Below are positions 1 to 5,343 of a stretch of 7,600 nt of DNA, piece by piece; the first letter of the stretch is position 1, and the number at the start of each line of letters is the position of its first letter. The notes under the pieces were generated by a model, which did no database searches, had not been told where the DNA came from, and was given only the letters and a program-made list of their open reading frames with translations. The stretch comes from Candidatus Obscuribacterales bacterium (GTDB lineage: Bacteria; Cyanobacteriota; Vampirovibrionia; Obscuribacterales; Obscuribacteraceae), in NCBI GenBank assembly GCA_021732245.1, contig JAKFVJ010000400.1, positions 1 through 7,600 on the forward strand. The letters are read 5' to 3'. Both the position numbers and the translations under genes were made by a program.

Positions 1-100
1 CAGCTCTCTTAAATACATGACCCCGGCAGCCTATGCTGCCAAACACTCAAACCAAGCACTGGAGGCAGACAAACCACAAAACGTTAAACTCTCTGCTTGA
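1..100 (+). CDS. IS3-family transposase (OrfB-type, DDE), C-terminal fragment
   Basis: Reading from position 2, 32 codons are open to a TGA at 98-100. The peptide begins SSLKYMTPAAYAAKHS. This matches the extreme C-terminus of IS3-family OrfB transposases (rve integrase core), which commonly end in a segment of the form 'RPHSSLxYxTPAxYA' just after the catalytic glutamate region. The base before the frame is C, consistent with a preceding CAC/CAT histidine codon. The protein would cut and join the ends of the element. Only the tail is visible, so whether the gene is intact cannot be judged. Confidence 0.7.
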   Translation, partial: SSLKYMTPAAYAAKHSNQALEADKPQNVKLSA

Positions 101-127
101 CGTGGCACATATCTTGGGGGCAGATCA
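1..127 (+). mobile_element. Right end of an IS3-family insertion sequence (partial)
   Basis: The window opens inside an insertion sequence. The transposase reading frame ends at 98-100. A short distance on, the top strand reads TTGGGGGCAGATCA and ends at 127. Read outward on the other strand this is TGATCTGCCCCCAAG, with the 5'-TG...CA-3' terminus and C-rich block typical of IS3-family terminal inverted repeats. The close spacing between transposase stop and element end is also typical. The end at 127 is inferred from the terminal dinucleotide; the left end lies outside the window, so the inverted repeat pair and the target duplication (expected just after 127) cannot be verified. Confidence 0.68.
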
Positions 128-228
128 GGAAGGATGTCTTGTATGCAAGAGTGTTGCGGTAAGTCAGGTCTCATAGTATCTCCATCGTTCTGTTAATTGT
201 GCGGATGATAGTGCTATGAACACCGCTA

Positions 229-1179
229 TTATTTGGAGGTGTTGGCGCTTGGCTTGTGCTGGCTGGACTTTGTCATCGACTCCATGTAGGGCTTAATCTG
301 ATCAAAGAAGTTTGTACCGAAATTTCCGGTAGCAGTTTTGATCTTAATTTGTAGAATTTGTTTGTGGAATGAATCAAAATCGGCTTTTTGTCCGTACCCA
401 AGCTCCTGGGCATACTTGATCTGTGTATCTGCAGCATTTAGCAGATCAGACAGTTTTTTGCTTTCTTGCTGGGTTCGATTTTGCTTTTTGGCAAGCTGCT
501 CTGCTTTTTCCAAATAGATTCGGGCGCCGACAACGGGTAGCGGGACTACAACGTCGGTCACTACTAAAGTGTCAAGGGTTCGCTGGAGTAATGCCTTTGC
601 CTCGCCGGGCTTATTTTGGTCAATCAGTTTGGCGGCTGTCTTAAGGGCGCCCGGATAAGTAGCCAACGGAATGTTGATTGTGCTGATGATGGTTTCGCTG
701 GACAGCCCGGAAAGTAAATTTCTTGCATCTTGAACGCGGCCTTCCCTCAAGGCTTTTTCAGCCTCTTGCTTGCTCTTCTTAATTGCATCGAGAGTACCGT
801 TGATATTGCTGGTAACCACTCTAACGTCGATTGGTACTAGAGATATCTTTGGATCGCGCGCAAGAACTATTTCCAGCTTTCCTGTGGCTCTTTCAACAGC
901 AGCCAGGGACTCCTTGCTCTTTCCTTCATCCAACAGTTTCAGTGCATCTTGCGTTTCGCGCAAAGTGGAAACTGCTTCTGAGACTATTTCCTTTCGCTTG
1001 TCCGTGGTTTTTTGTTCGGACCGTTTTGTGGTTTCCGTTTTTGTTGCTTTGTCTTCTGCGGTTTGTGTAGCGGACAAAGCAAGACCAGCAGGTCCTAGAT
1101 TGCCCAGCGAAAGTGTCACTACAATTAACATCAATAAACACAGTTTGAAGATACGAGAATTATAAGATGGGGTAATCAT
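229..1179 (-). CDS. Exported YfdX-family protein, last gene of the Hsp20 operon
   Basis: This 316-residue protein begins with an export signal: a short basic N-terminus, a hydrophobic core at about residues 11-26 and a small-residue cleavage region near 33-38. A Lys/Thr/Glu-rich linker (about 40-62) leads to the YfdX domain at about 62-290. That domain is almost all helical and includes a segment around 112-125 (ISLVPIDVRVV), the repeated 'A..LL..G....A...L' helix pairs and the VVVPLPVVGAR stretch at 211-220. YfdX proteins are acid- or heat-stress-associated and are thought to act in the periplasm; their biochemical role is not settled. The ribosome binding site AAGGAGG lies 8 nt before the ATG. 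The gene sits 61 nt after the exported Hsp20 gene on the same strand, so it is probably the distal cistron of that operon. The longer-than-usual N-terminal linker is its one oddity. Family call is from pattern recognition, not a search. Confidence 0.85.
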   Translation of the reverse strand: MITPSYNSRIFKLCLLMLIVVTLSLGNLGPAGLALSATQTAEDKATKTETTKRSEQKTTDKRKEIVSEAVSTLRETQDALKLLDEGKSKESLAAVERATGKLEIVLARDPKISLVPIDVRVVTSNINGTLDAIKKSKQEAEKALREGRVQDARNLLSGLSSETIISTINIPLATYPGALKTAAKLIDQNKPGEAKALLQRTLDTLVVTDVVVPLPVVGARIYLEKAEQLAKKQNRTQQESKKLSDLLNAADTQIKYAQELGYGQKADFDSFHKQILQIKIKTATGNFGTNFFDQIKPYMESMTKSSQHKPSANTSK

Positions 1180-1240
1180 CGTTTAAGCCTCCTTCAGTTT
1201 AATTGAATGGTCTAGTAGGTGCGCAAATCAGAGAGTTACG

Positions 1241-1990
1241 TCATTGACTTTTGATAGTTAGTTTCTTGCCCTCGCTTTGGAGGGCGTGGCTTTTGGGTAT
1301 CACAATGGTCAGGACACCATTTTTCAGGCTGGCTTGAGCATTTTCACTCTGCACCTTGCAGGGAAGAGCAACAGTCCGTTCAAAAGACCCATATGATCTT
1401 TCTACAGCCTGAAATCCGGTGCCGTCATTCAAAGCCTTTTGTGTGGTTTCTGATTTCTTGTCTCCTTTTATTGTGACCAAGTCGTCAGTTACGGTCACAT
1501 CAAGGTTCTTATCATCGATACCAGGCACTTCAGCGGTGATCTCAATTGCATCAGCGGTTTCAGAAGTGTCGATTCGCGGAATGTATGCACCCAAACCAAC
1601 TGGGAATGCCCATTTCTTATCCGGATTTGACGACATCACATCGAAATTTCGCATCAGCCAATCGGCGTCCGGATCATGCAACATTGTCCGCCACCATGGT
1701 TCAAACATGCTGGATGGTAAACTCATTTTTGATGCCGACTCGCGCATCTTGTTAATAGTGGAATCCAGATCCGAAGGCGTTTGATCATGTTTTGATTTGC
1801 CAGAGTGGATACGCACCGGCATGCCGGATTTATCTTTGGTGATGTTATTGGAGTTGCCACTGTCTGCCGCGTAAGACTGCAGCATCTGACTACCGGACAA
1901 TAAAAGAGCTAAGGCCGGTAATAATATTAGTAGGCCAAATTTTGCCCATTGAACGACAAAAGATTCTGGATACTTCCAAATGTAACTCAT
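1241..1990 (-). CDS. Hsp20/alpha-crystallin small heat shock protein with N-terminal export signal
   Basis: At 249 residues this is about 100 longer than a usual bacterial small heat shock protein. The extra length is N-terminal: a hydrophobic segment at about 17-34 after a Lys-containing start, a possible cleavage site near residues 40-42 (SYAAD), then a polar, low-complexity linker to about 90. The alpha-crystallin domain occupies about 135-249, with the beta-strand region EVPGIDDKNLDVTV, the 'GSFERTVALP' strand at 201-210 and the family hallmark GVLTIVIPK at 225-233. A C-terminal LTI (244-246) fits the I-x-I-type oligomer-contact motif. Small heat shock proteins hold unfolding clients without ATP. 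Here the signal implies a periplasmic or inner-membrane-anchored chaperone (inference). The ATG has AAGGAGA 6 nt upstream. It follows the second Hsp20 gene by 46 nt and precedes yfdX by 61 nt. Confidence 0.88.
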   Translation of the reverse strand: MSYIWKYPESFVVQWAKFGLLILLPALALLLSGSQMLQSYAADSGNSNNITKDKSGMPVRIHSGKSKHDQTPSDLDSTINKMRESASKMSLPSSMFEPWWRTMLHDPDADWLMRNFDVMSSNPDKKWAFPVGLGAYIPRIDTSETADAIEITAEVPGIDDKNLDVTVTDDLVTIKGDKKSETTQKALNDGTGFQAVERSYGSFERTVALPCKVQSENAQASLKNGVLTIVIPKSHALQSEGKKLTIKSQ

Positions 1991-2036
1991 CGAAATCTCC
2001 TTCTCAAAAACTCGTTGTGTACATTGAAACCGGCTT

Positions 2037-2438
2037 TTATGCGGTTTGCACGGTAATCTTTCTTGGAAGGGCGTTTTTACTCTTGGGCAGTACTAATTTG
2101 AGTACGCCGTTTTTGACTGATGCTTGAATTCCGTCTCTGTCAATTTCATTTGACAGAGTAAAAACGCGTCGATAGTCACCAATGCCATACTCGGCGTAAG
2201 TCAAGCCATATTCTTCAACCTTTGGTGTCTCTACACGACCGTAGATTGTGAGTATGTTGTGCTCAAGTGTAATATCGACTGCATCTTGTCTCACACCAGG
2301 CATATCCGCCATAAGTAGCAAATGATCTTTGGACTCATATATGTCTGTTCTTGGAATGAACACCTTATTTGTCCTGGTCTGCTCTGTGCCATTTTGCACG
2401 GCTTCGACTTTGTTTGTCTCCATTAGTTCAGTAGGCAT
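2037..2438 (-). CDS. Hsp20/alpha-crystallin small heat shock protein (second of three)
   Basis: A 133-residue cytoplasmic small heat shock protein without signal peptide. The short N-terminal arm (1-27) is polar. The alpha-crystallin domain covers about 28-131, beginning FIPRTDIYE, with ADMPGV at 44-49, the strand 'GDYRRVFTLS' at 87-96 and the hallmark GVLKLVLPKS at 111-120. ITV near the C-terminus (128-130) is a plausible I-x-I/V contact motif. Its domain differs clearly from that of the gene upstream ('GDYRRVFTLS' against 'GQFTRSLQLP'), so the two are paralogues of different subfamilies, not a recent tandem copy. Co-expressed pairs of this kind can form mixed oligomers (inference). The ribosome binding site AAAGGAGG lies 6 nt before the ATG, and the start is 29 nt after the stop of the first Hsp20 gene, which supports co-transcription. 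Confidence 0.93.
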   Translation of the reverse strand: MPTELMETNKVEAVQNGTEQTRTNKVFIPRTDIYESKDHLLLMADMPGVRQDAVDITLEHNILTIYGRVETPKVEEYGLTYAEYGIGDYRRVFTLSNEIDRDGIQASVKNGVLKLVLPKSKNALPRKITVQTA

Positions 2439-2467
2439 AACAATCCTCCTTTATCGCAGAAGAAATA

Positions 2468-2908
2468 CTATTCCGATATGACGCCAATTTTTCGTGGCTG
2501 GTCCGCTTTAGCCCGTGGCAAGGTAATTTCCAACACCCCATTGCTAAAATGCGCCTGCACTTCATCTCCTTCCACCCTAAATGGAAGTTGGAGCGAGCGG
2601 GTAAATTGACCGTGTCCACGCTCTTGGCGATGACATGTTAGTTCCTCTTGGGGGATTTCTGGGTTTCTAGATCCCTTGATTGTAAGAGAGTCATTAACTA
2701 ACGAAATTTCAATATCGTTTGGATCTATTCCCGGGATTTCCGTGCGGGCGATCGCTCCGTTTTCGGAAGTCCATACATTAATAGGTGGGAATTCTTGAGT
2801 CGATGGCCATTTCTCTACCGACATTAAGCGACTTAACTGTTGCTGAAGCCGCTGCATGTCTCTAAGAGAGCTGAACAGATCCGTGTCTGCAATTCTCTGT
2901 AGCAACAT
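2468..2908 (-). CDS. Hsp20/alpha-crystallin small heat shock protein, first gene of the operon
   Basis: A 146-residue cytoplasmic small heat shock protein of ordinary length. An amphipathic, Gln/Leu-rich N-terminal arm (1-38) is followed by the alpha-crystallin domain at about 40-143. It shows TEIPGIDPNDIEISL at 56-70, the strand 'GQFTRSLQLP' at 100-109 and the hallmark GVLEITLPRA at 124-133. IGV at 141-143 can serve as the I-x-V oligomerisation motif. It would act as an ATP-independent holdase that keeps unfolding proteins soluble for ClpB/DnaK. The ATG has AAAGGAGG about 7 nt upstream. It is the promoter-proximal gene of the minus-strand run and lies next to the long divergent control region. 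No CIRCE element or sigma-32-type promoter was found ahead of it. Confidence 0.94.
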   Translation of the reverse strand: MLLQRIADTDLFSSLRDMQRLQQQLSRLMSVEKWPSTQEFPPINVWTSENGAIARTEIPGIDPNDIEISLVNDSLTIKGSRNPEIPQEELTCHRQERGHGQFTRSLQLPFRVEGDEVQAHFSNGVLEITLPRAKADQPRKIGVISE

Positions 2909-3028
2909 AACTTACGCCTCCTTTGTTTATATAAGCTGCCATAAAATTGGATTTTGTATCCACTAAATAATTTACTGATTGCGATGCACCCAGCTCTCAA
3001 AATACACTTTTTTTTAAACCTGCAATGA

Positions 3029-3057
3029 AAAGTATTTGCTACGGCCGGCAGTGACAA
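3029..3057 (-). promoter_or_regulatory. Weak candidate promoter for the hsp20 operon
   Basis: On the minus strand, TTGTCA (complement of 3052-3057, 5 of 6 to the -35 consensus) is followed after exactly 17 nt by TACTTT (complement of 3029-3034, only 3 of 6 to the -10 consensus). This would give a leader of about 115 nt before the first hsp20 gene. The -10 is poor, so it may need an activator or be wrong. Other AT-rich positions nearer the gene cannot be excluded. Confidence 0.22.
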
Positions 3058-3098
3058 TATAGTTGGTTTTTTACTGTGCGATTAATGATAAATGTAGG

Positions 3099-3117
3099 TG
3101 CCTGTTTTAATCAGGCA
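3099..3117. promoter_or_regulatory. Inverted repeat, possible operator between divergent promoters
   Basis: TGCCTG (3099-3104) and CAGGCA (3112-3117) form perfect 6-bp arms around a 7-nt AT-rich centre. The centre-to-centre distance is 13 bp, a little over one helical turn, as for dimeric regulators. A smaller related palindrome, CCTG-AC-CAGG, lies at 3135-3144. Both sit upstream of the rightward promoter and close to the leftward candidate. Binding is inferred from geometry only. Confidence 0.3.
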
Positions 3118-3178
3118 ATAGCCAAACGGCAGTACCTGACCAGGTTTCAAGGAGTGCATAAAAAATACCAAAAAACTC

Positions 3179-3207
3179 TTGACCGAGAAAAAAGTTTTTG
3201 CTATAAA
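3179..3207 (+). promoter_or_regulatory. Strong sigma-70-type promoter reading toward the LRV gene
   Basis: TTGACC (3179-3184, 5 of 6 to consensus) and TATAAA (3202-3207, 5 of 6) are separated by exactly 17 nt. The spacer is A/T-tract rich. Transcription would start at about 3214, giving a leader of roughly 268 nt before the LRV start codon. This is the best promoter in the window. Confidence 0.65.
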
Positions 3208-3213
3208 AATCTT

Positions 3214-3234
3214 GGAAGGGTTCAAATTCCTTCC
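3214..3234 (+). other. Hairpin at the predicted 5' end of the LRV leader
   Basis: GGAAGG (3214-3219) pairs perfectly with CCTTCC (3229-3234) around a 9-nt loop. It starts where transcription from the 3179-3207 promoter is expected to begin, so it may act as a 5'-end stabilising stem (inference). Confidence 0.35.
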
Positions 3235-3333
3235 GCTTGAGTTAGTTAAATCTCCATTTTCATCGAAATTTGAAGGAGGTTGGTTTACCCTACTTGATCG
3301 GTTTGACAATTGAATACCATTCATAATAAATTG

Positions 3334-3350
3334 CCGGCCCGTTAGGCTGG
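3334..3350 (+). other. Leader hairpin
   Basis: CCGGCC (3334-3339) pairs with GGCTGG (3345-3350), one pair being a G-T wobble, around the 5-nt loop CGTTA. It lies 17 nt before the stronger 3368-3393 hairpin, so the two could form a structured leader domain. No T-run follows, so it is not a terminator. Confidence 0.3.
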
Positions 3351-3367
3351 ATTTGAAGCACGGATCG

Positions 3368-3393
3368 GGCGGCAGTACAAAGGTGCTGCCGCC
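3368..3393 (+). other. Strong GC-rich hairpin in the LRV leader
   Basis: GGCGGCAGTAC (3368-3378) pairs with GTGCTGCCGCC (3383-3393) along 11 positions, including one T-G wobble, with the tetraloop AAAG. This is the most stable visible structure in the window. It is followed by TTATGGAAATTC rather than a T-run, so it is not a standard intrinsic terminator. It lies 88 nt before the LRV start codon and may influence translation or mRNA stability. Confidence 0.5.
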
Positions 3394-3481
3394 TTATGGA
3401 AATTCTTTTCTAATCACAAAAAACTCACAAGATACACAAACAACAAAATCATTCCACTATGGAGGCGCGGAGGTGATTTCG

Positions 3482-3928
3482 ATGTTAGGTATGAATTGGA
3501 TTGAAGATTATCTCAAAGCAGGGTGTCCTGAAACGCCCAAGGAGCAATTGACACTCTTGGCTCACAACACAGATCAAAAAATAAGGATGCGGGTTGCCGA
3601 AAATCCCGGAACGCCGATGGAAGTTCTGGAATATCTGTCAAAGGACGAGAATTCGGATGTTCGGTTAGCGGTTGCCACGAATTCAAATTCCTCATTAGCA
3701 ATGATCCGTGTGTTGGCTTGTGACAGCGATCCAACAGTGAGACATGGGTTGGCGGAAGATCCAAATACGCCTTGTGAAATCCTGAAAGTATTATTGGAGG
3801 ATAGCAATCCGTATGTAAGCTGTCGGGCAAGCAAGACAATGCAGGCTCTAGGATTACTCACGCCTGAGCCCGCGGAATCCAACCGGTTGTATATGTGGCC
3901 GGGTTTGAATCGCCAGCGTTTTGCATAA
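3482..3928 (+). CDS. Leucine-rich repeat variant (LRV/HEAT-like) repeat protein
   Basis: A 148-residue soluble protein made of about four imperfect repeats of 24-27 residues, at about 18-43, 44-69, 70-95 and 96-121. Each has the pattern 'TP.E.L..LA.D....VR..VA.NPN', as in VRLAVATN and VRHGLAEDPN. This is the signature of LRV repeats, which stack as alternating helices into a curved protein-binding scaffold. The N-terminal Cys cluster of the Azotobacter Fe-S LRV protein is absent; the four cysteines are scattered. A short tail (about 125-148) ends in aromatic and Arg residues. The ATG at 3482 is chosen because GGAGGTGA lies 5 nt upstream. An in-frame TTG at 3353 would add 43 residues without repeat character and would run through the leader hairpin. 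It is divergent from the hsp20 operon and its partner is unknown. Confidence 0.82.
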   Translation: MLGMNWIEDYLKAGCPETPKEQLTLLAHNTDQKIRMRVAENPGTPMEVLEYLSKDENSDVRLAVATNSNSSLAMIRVLACDSDPTVRHGLAEDPNTPCEILKVLLEDSNPYVSCRASKTMQALGLLTPEPAESNRLYMWPGLNRQRFA

Positions 3929-3981
3929 AGTCATAAAGTAATTACTTCGGACATTTAACTTGTAGGCAGGAGGTGGTCACC

Positions 3982-4245
3982 ATGAAATCATTGTCGGCCA
4001 GTTTTGCCAAATCTTGTTTATTGGGAAGCATGTGTATCTTTGCTTTCCCAATAGTATCCGCAGTAGCAGAACGGGCGCCCACACAGTCTGAAATGTGGAC
4101 AACACAAAAAGAAAGTCGACAAGATCATGTTGTTTTTCCCGTAAAGAAAGATAGGCGAGAACAACAATTCATCAGGAAATTGTTACGACCTAGTGAGCGG
4201 GGGCTTCTCTTTGAGCCGGCATCCGACCTTCAGAGTTTAGTGTGA
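3982..4245 (+). CDS. Small secreted protein of unknown function
   Basis: An 87-residue protein with a clear signal peptide: Met-Lys start, hydrophobic core at about 12-26 and a cleavage site after AVA (residues 27-29). The mature part would be about 58 residues, strongly charged, with basic patches (KKDRR and IRKLLRPSER) and no cysteine. The only two cysteines lie in the signal. I do not recognise a family. The ATG at 3982 is supported by AGGAGGTGG with a 5-nt gap. An in-frame GTG at 3973 falls inside that ribosome binding site and is rejected. The start lies 53 nt after the LRV gene with no visible promoter or terminator between them, so the two are likely co-transcribed. The signal peptide and strong ribosome binding site argue that this is a real gene. 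Confidence 0.68.
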   Translation: MKSLSASFAKSCLLGSMCIFAFPIVSAVAERAPTQSEMWTTQKESRQDHVVFPVKKDRREQQFIRKLLRPSERGLLFEPASDLQSLV

Positions 4246-4253
4246 TTTTGGCT

Positions 4254-4274
4254 ATCGAGGTCTAATACCTCGAT
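4254..4274. terminator. Hairpin between convergent genes, possible bidirectional terminator
   Basis: ATCGAGGT (4254-4261) pairs perfectly with ACCTCGAT (4267-4274) around the 5-nt loop CTAAT. It starts 8 nt after the stop of the small secreted protein gene and ends 7 nt before the stop of the convergent channel gene, the expected place for a shared terminator. Neither side has a run of T, so it may only block or stabilise 3' ends instead of terminating by itself. Confidence 0.45.
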
Positions 4275-4281
4275 GCCACCA

Positions 4282-5343
4282 CTATGCCCTCGCGATCACG
4301 GGGAATTGAGGCGCATGCTCTGTTGAGCAAGGTGTCACTGGCACTGCCAGATACTCACACAGTGCCCGATGCGCCGCAAGGTATTCTTGTCGCAAGATTC
4401 TAAAGTTCGACCTGGCTACGTCTTCGCTGTTTGAAGAAAAGCCTGCGACCTGCATGCGCAAGTGCAGATTGTGGAACTCGTCATCGGAGAGCTCGTCCTG
4501 TGGAACCAACTTCAAGCTGAAAATGCCGGCAAATTCATTCAACAACCTGCAGCCACTTAAATACGTTAACCTTGCAGAGAAGCACTCCATGTCGGGATTC
4601 ATACTTAGCATAAGCGCTGTCGAGTCAAGAACTGCACCGACTGCAGTGAGCCATGACGTGAAAGGGTCGTTCGAGCGAAAGTACGGAAGGATCGGGTAGG
4701 TCTTGTGTGTCTCAAGTACATTGGCGCACCAGTGATGCCATTCATCAAAAAAAGCAGGAAGACAGTTGCGTCCGTGCATCCGCGAATATGTCTCGAGTAT
4801 CGCTATACCAGATGGTGGAGATCCTCCCACATTCGATGTTAGTGATACCAACACTTCCCTGTCCTGTATCGACCCTATCAGCGCGAACACGATAGATACT
4901 ACAGAGGCAGTCATGATCATTCCAGTGAATGCGCCACCTAGCAAAAGAAACCTGACATCATGTGTCTTCGCTACAAACTCAGAAGCGCCAACAGTCAAAA
5001 CGGATGCTGCTGAAACGTAAAAGGCTGTCAACGGTGAATCGAGGGCCGGTCCAAACTTTGAAGCAAGGGGGAAAGAAATCAACGCAAATGAGAGCGCGAG
5101 GAGGCAAATCCAGATGACCAACAGTGTCAGCAGAAAAAATGGCGCAAATAAGCTGAATATCTCCGCCTTGCGTGCCGGTGATTTGACTTTTGAAGCGATA
5201 AAGAAAAACGGCGGCCAGAAGACTTTGTGCACTAAGAAAGGGGCGAGGCATAGAGTGGTGCTCATTCCGCGCGGTACCACGCTTTGAAAAACATCTCGCA
5301 AAACAAGGACCATCAAAACCACACCTAAAAGGGATAGTATCAT
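4282..5343 (-). CDS. Two-TM potassium-channel-family membrane protein with degenerate selectivity filter
   Basis: A 353-residue inner-membrane protein. Hydrophobic segments lie at about 1-16, 63-93 and 133-158. The pair 63-93 and 133-158 flanks a pore-helix-like stretch (104-116) and a filter-like sequence TVGASEFV at 117-124. In order this is the Ion_trans_2 layout of helix, pore loop, helix. The soluble C-terminal part (about 160-353) carries GSPPSG, 'EWHHWCANVLETHKTYPILPYFRS' and a following 'SWLTAVGAVLDSTAL', which resemble the cytosolic region of bacterial proteins annotated as two-pore-domain potassium channel family. The canonical TxGYGD filter is replaced by TVGASE, so potassium selectivity is doubtful. 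The ATG has GAGGAGGG 6 nt upstream. The gene is convergent to the small secreted protein gene and divergent from the hydrolase gene. Family membership rests on motif memory. Confidence 0.72.
   Translation of the reverse strand: MILSLLGVVLMVLVLRDVFQSVVPRGMSTTLCLAPFLVHKVFWPPFFFIASKVKSPARKAEIFSLFAPFFLLTLLVIWICLLALSFALISFPLASKFGPALDSPLTAFYVSAASVLTVGASEFVAKTHDVRFLLLGGAFTGMIMTASVVSIVFALIGSIQDREVLVSLTSNVGGSPPSGIAILETYSRMHGRNCLPAFFDEWHHWCANVLETHKTYPILPYFRSNDPFTSWLTAVGAVLDSTALMLSMNPDMECFSARLTYLSGCRLLNEFAGIFSLKLVPQDELSDDEFHNLHLRMQVAGFSSNSEDVARSNFRILRQEYLAAHRALCEYLAVPVTPCSTEHAPQFPVIARA

Larger units (their letters stand above)
2909..3481. promoter_or_regulatory. Divergent control region between the hsp20 operon and the LRV gene
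   Basis: This 573-nt stretch carries no convincing protein gene. It is AT-rich, with A and T tracts at about 3007-3015, 3066-3072 and 3188-3199. In order it holds the ribosome binding site of the first hsp20 gene, a weak leftward promoter candidate (3029-3057), an inverted repeat (3099-3117), a strong rightward promoter (3179-3207), then a roughly 270-nt leader. In the leader are hairpins at 3214-3234, 3334-3350 and 3368-3393 and an orphan Shine-Dalgarno-like AAGGAGGT at 3273-3280. No CIRCE repeat (TTAGCACTC-N9-GAGTGCTAA) is present. Confidence 0.7.

Noticed and set aside
137..150. Hairpin TCTTG-TATG-CAAGA as terminator of the stress operon
   Set aside because: A 5-bp stem with no adjacent T-run; too weak to call.
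770..1165. Long plus-strand frames over yfdX
   Set aside because: They lie opposite a well-supported YfdX gene, have no ribosome binding site and no recognisable domain; shadow frames.
2909..3070. CIRCE element or sigma-32 promoter for the hsp20 operon
   Set aside because: Looked for TTAGCACTC/GAGTGCTAA arms and CTTGAAA...CCCCAT patterns and found neither.
3082..3324. Open frame of 80 codons on the minus strand
   Set aside because: No ribosome binding site, low-complexity composition, and it lies across the strong rightward promoter and leader. Best read as a chance frame in an AT-rich control region.
3368..3393. Intrinsic terminator or attenuator at the strong hairpin
   Set aside because: The stem is strong, but no T-run follows on either strand, so it was kept only as a leader hairpin.
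3353..3481. N-terminal extension of the LRV protein from an in-frame TTG
   Set aside because: No Shine-Dalgarno before the TTG, the sequence would cross the 11-bp hairpin, and the extension has no repeat character. GGAGGTGA before ATG 3482 is far better.
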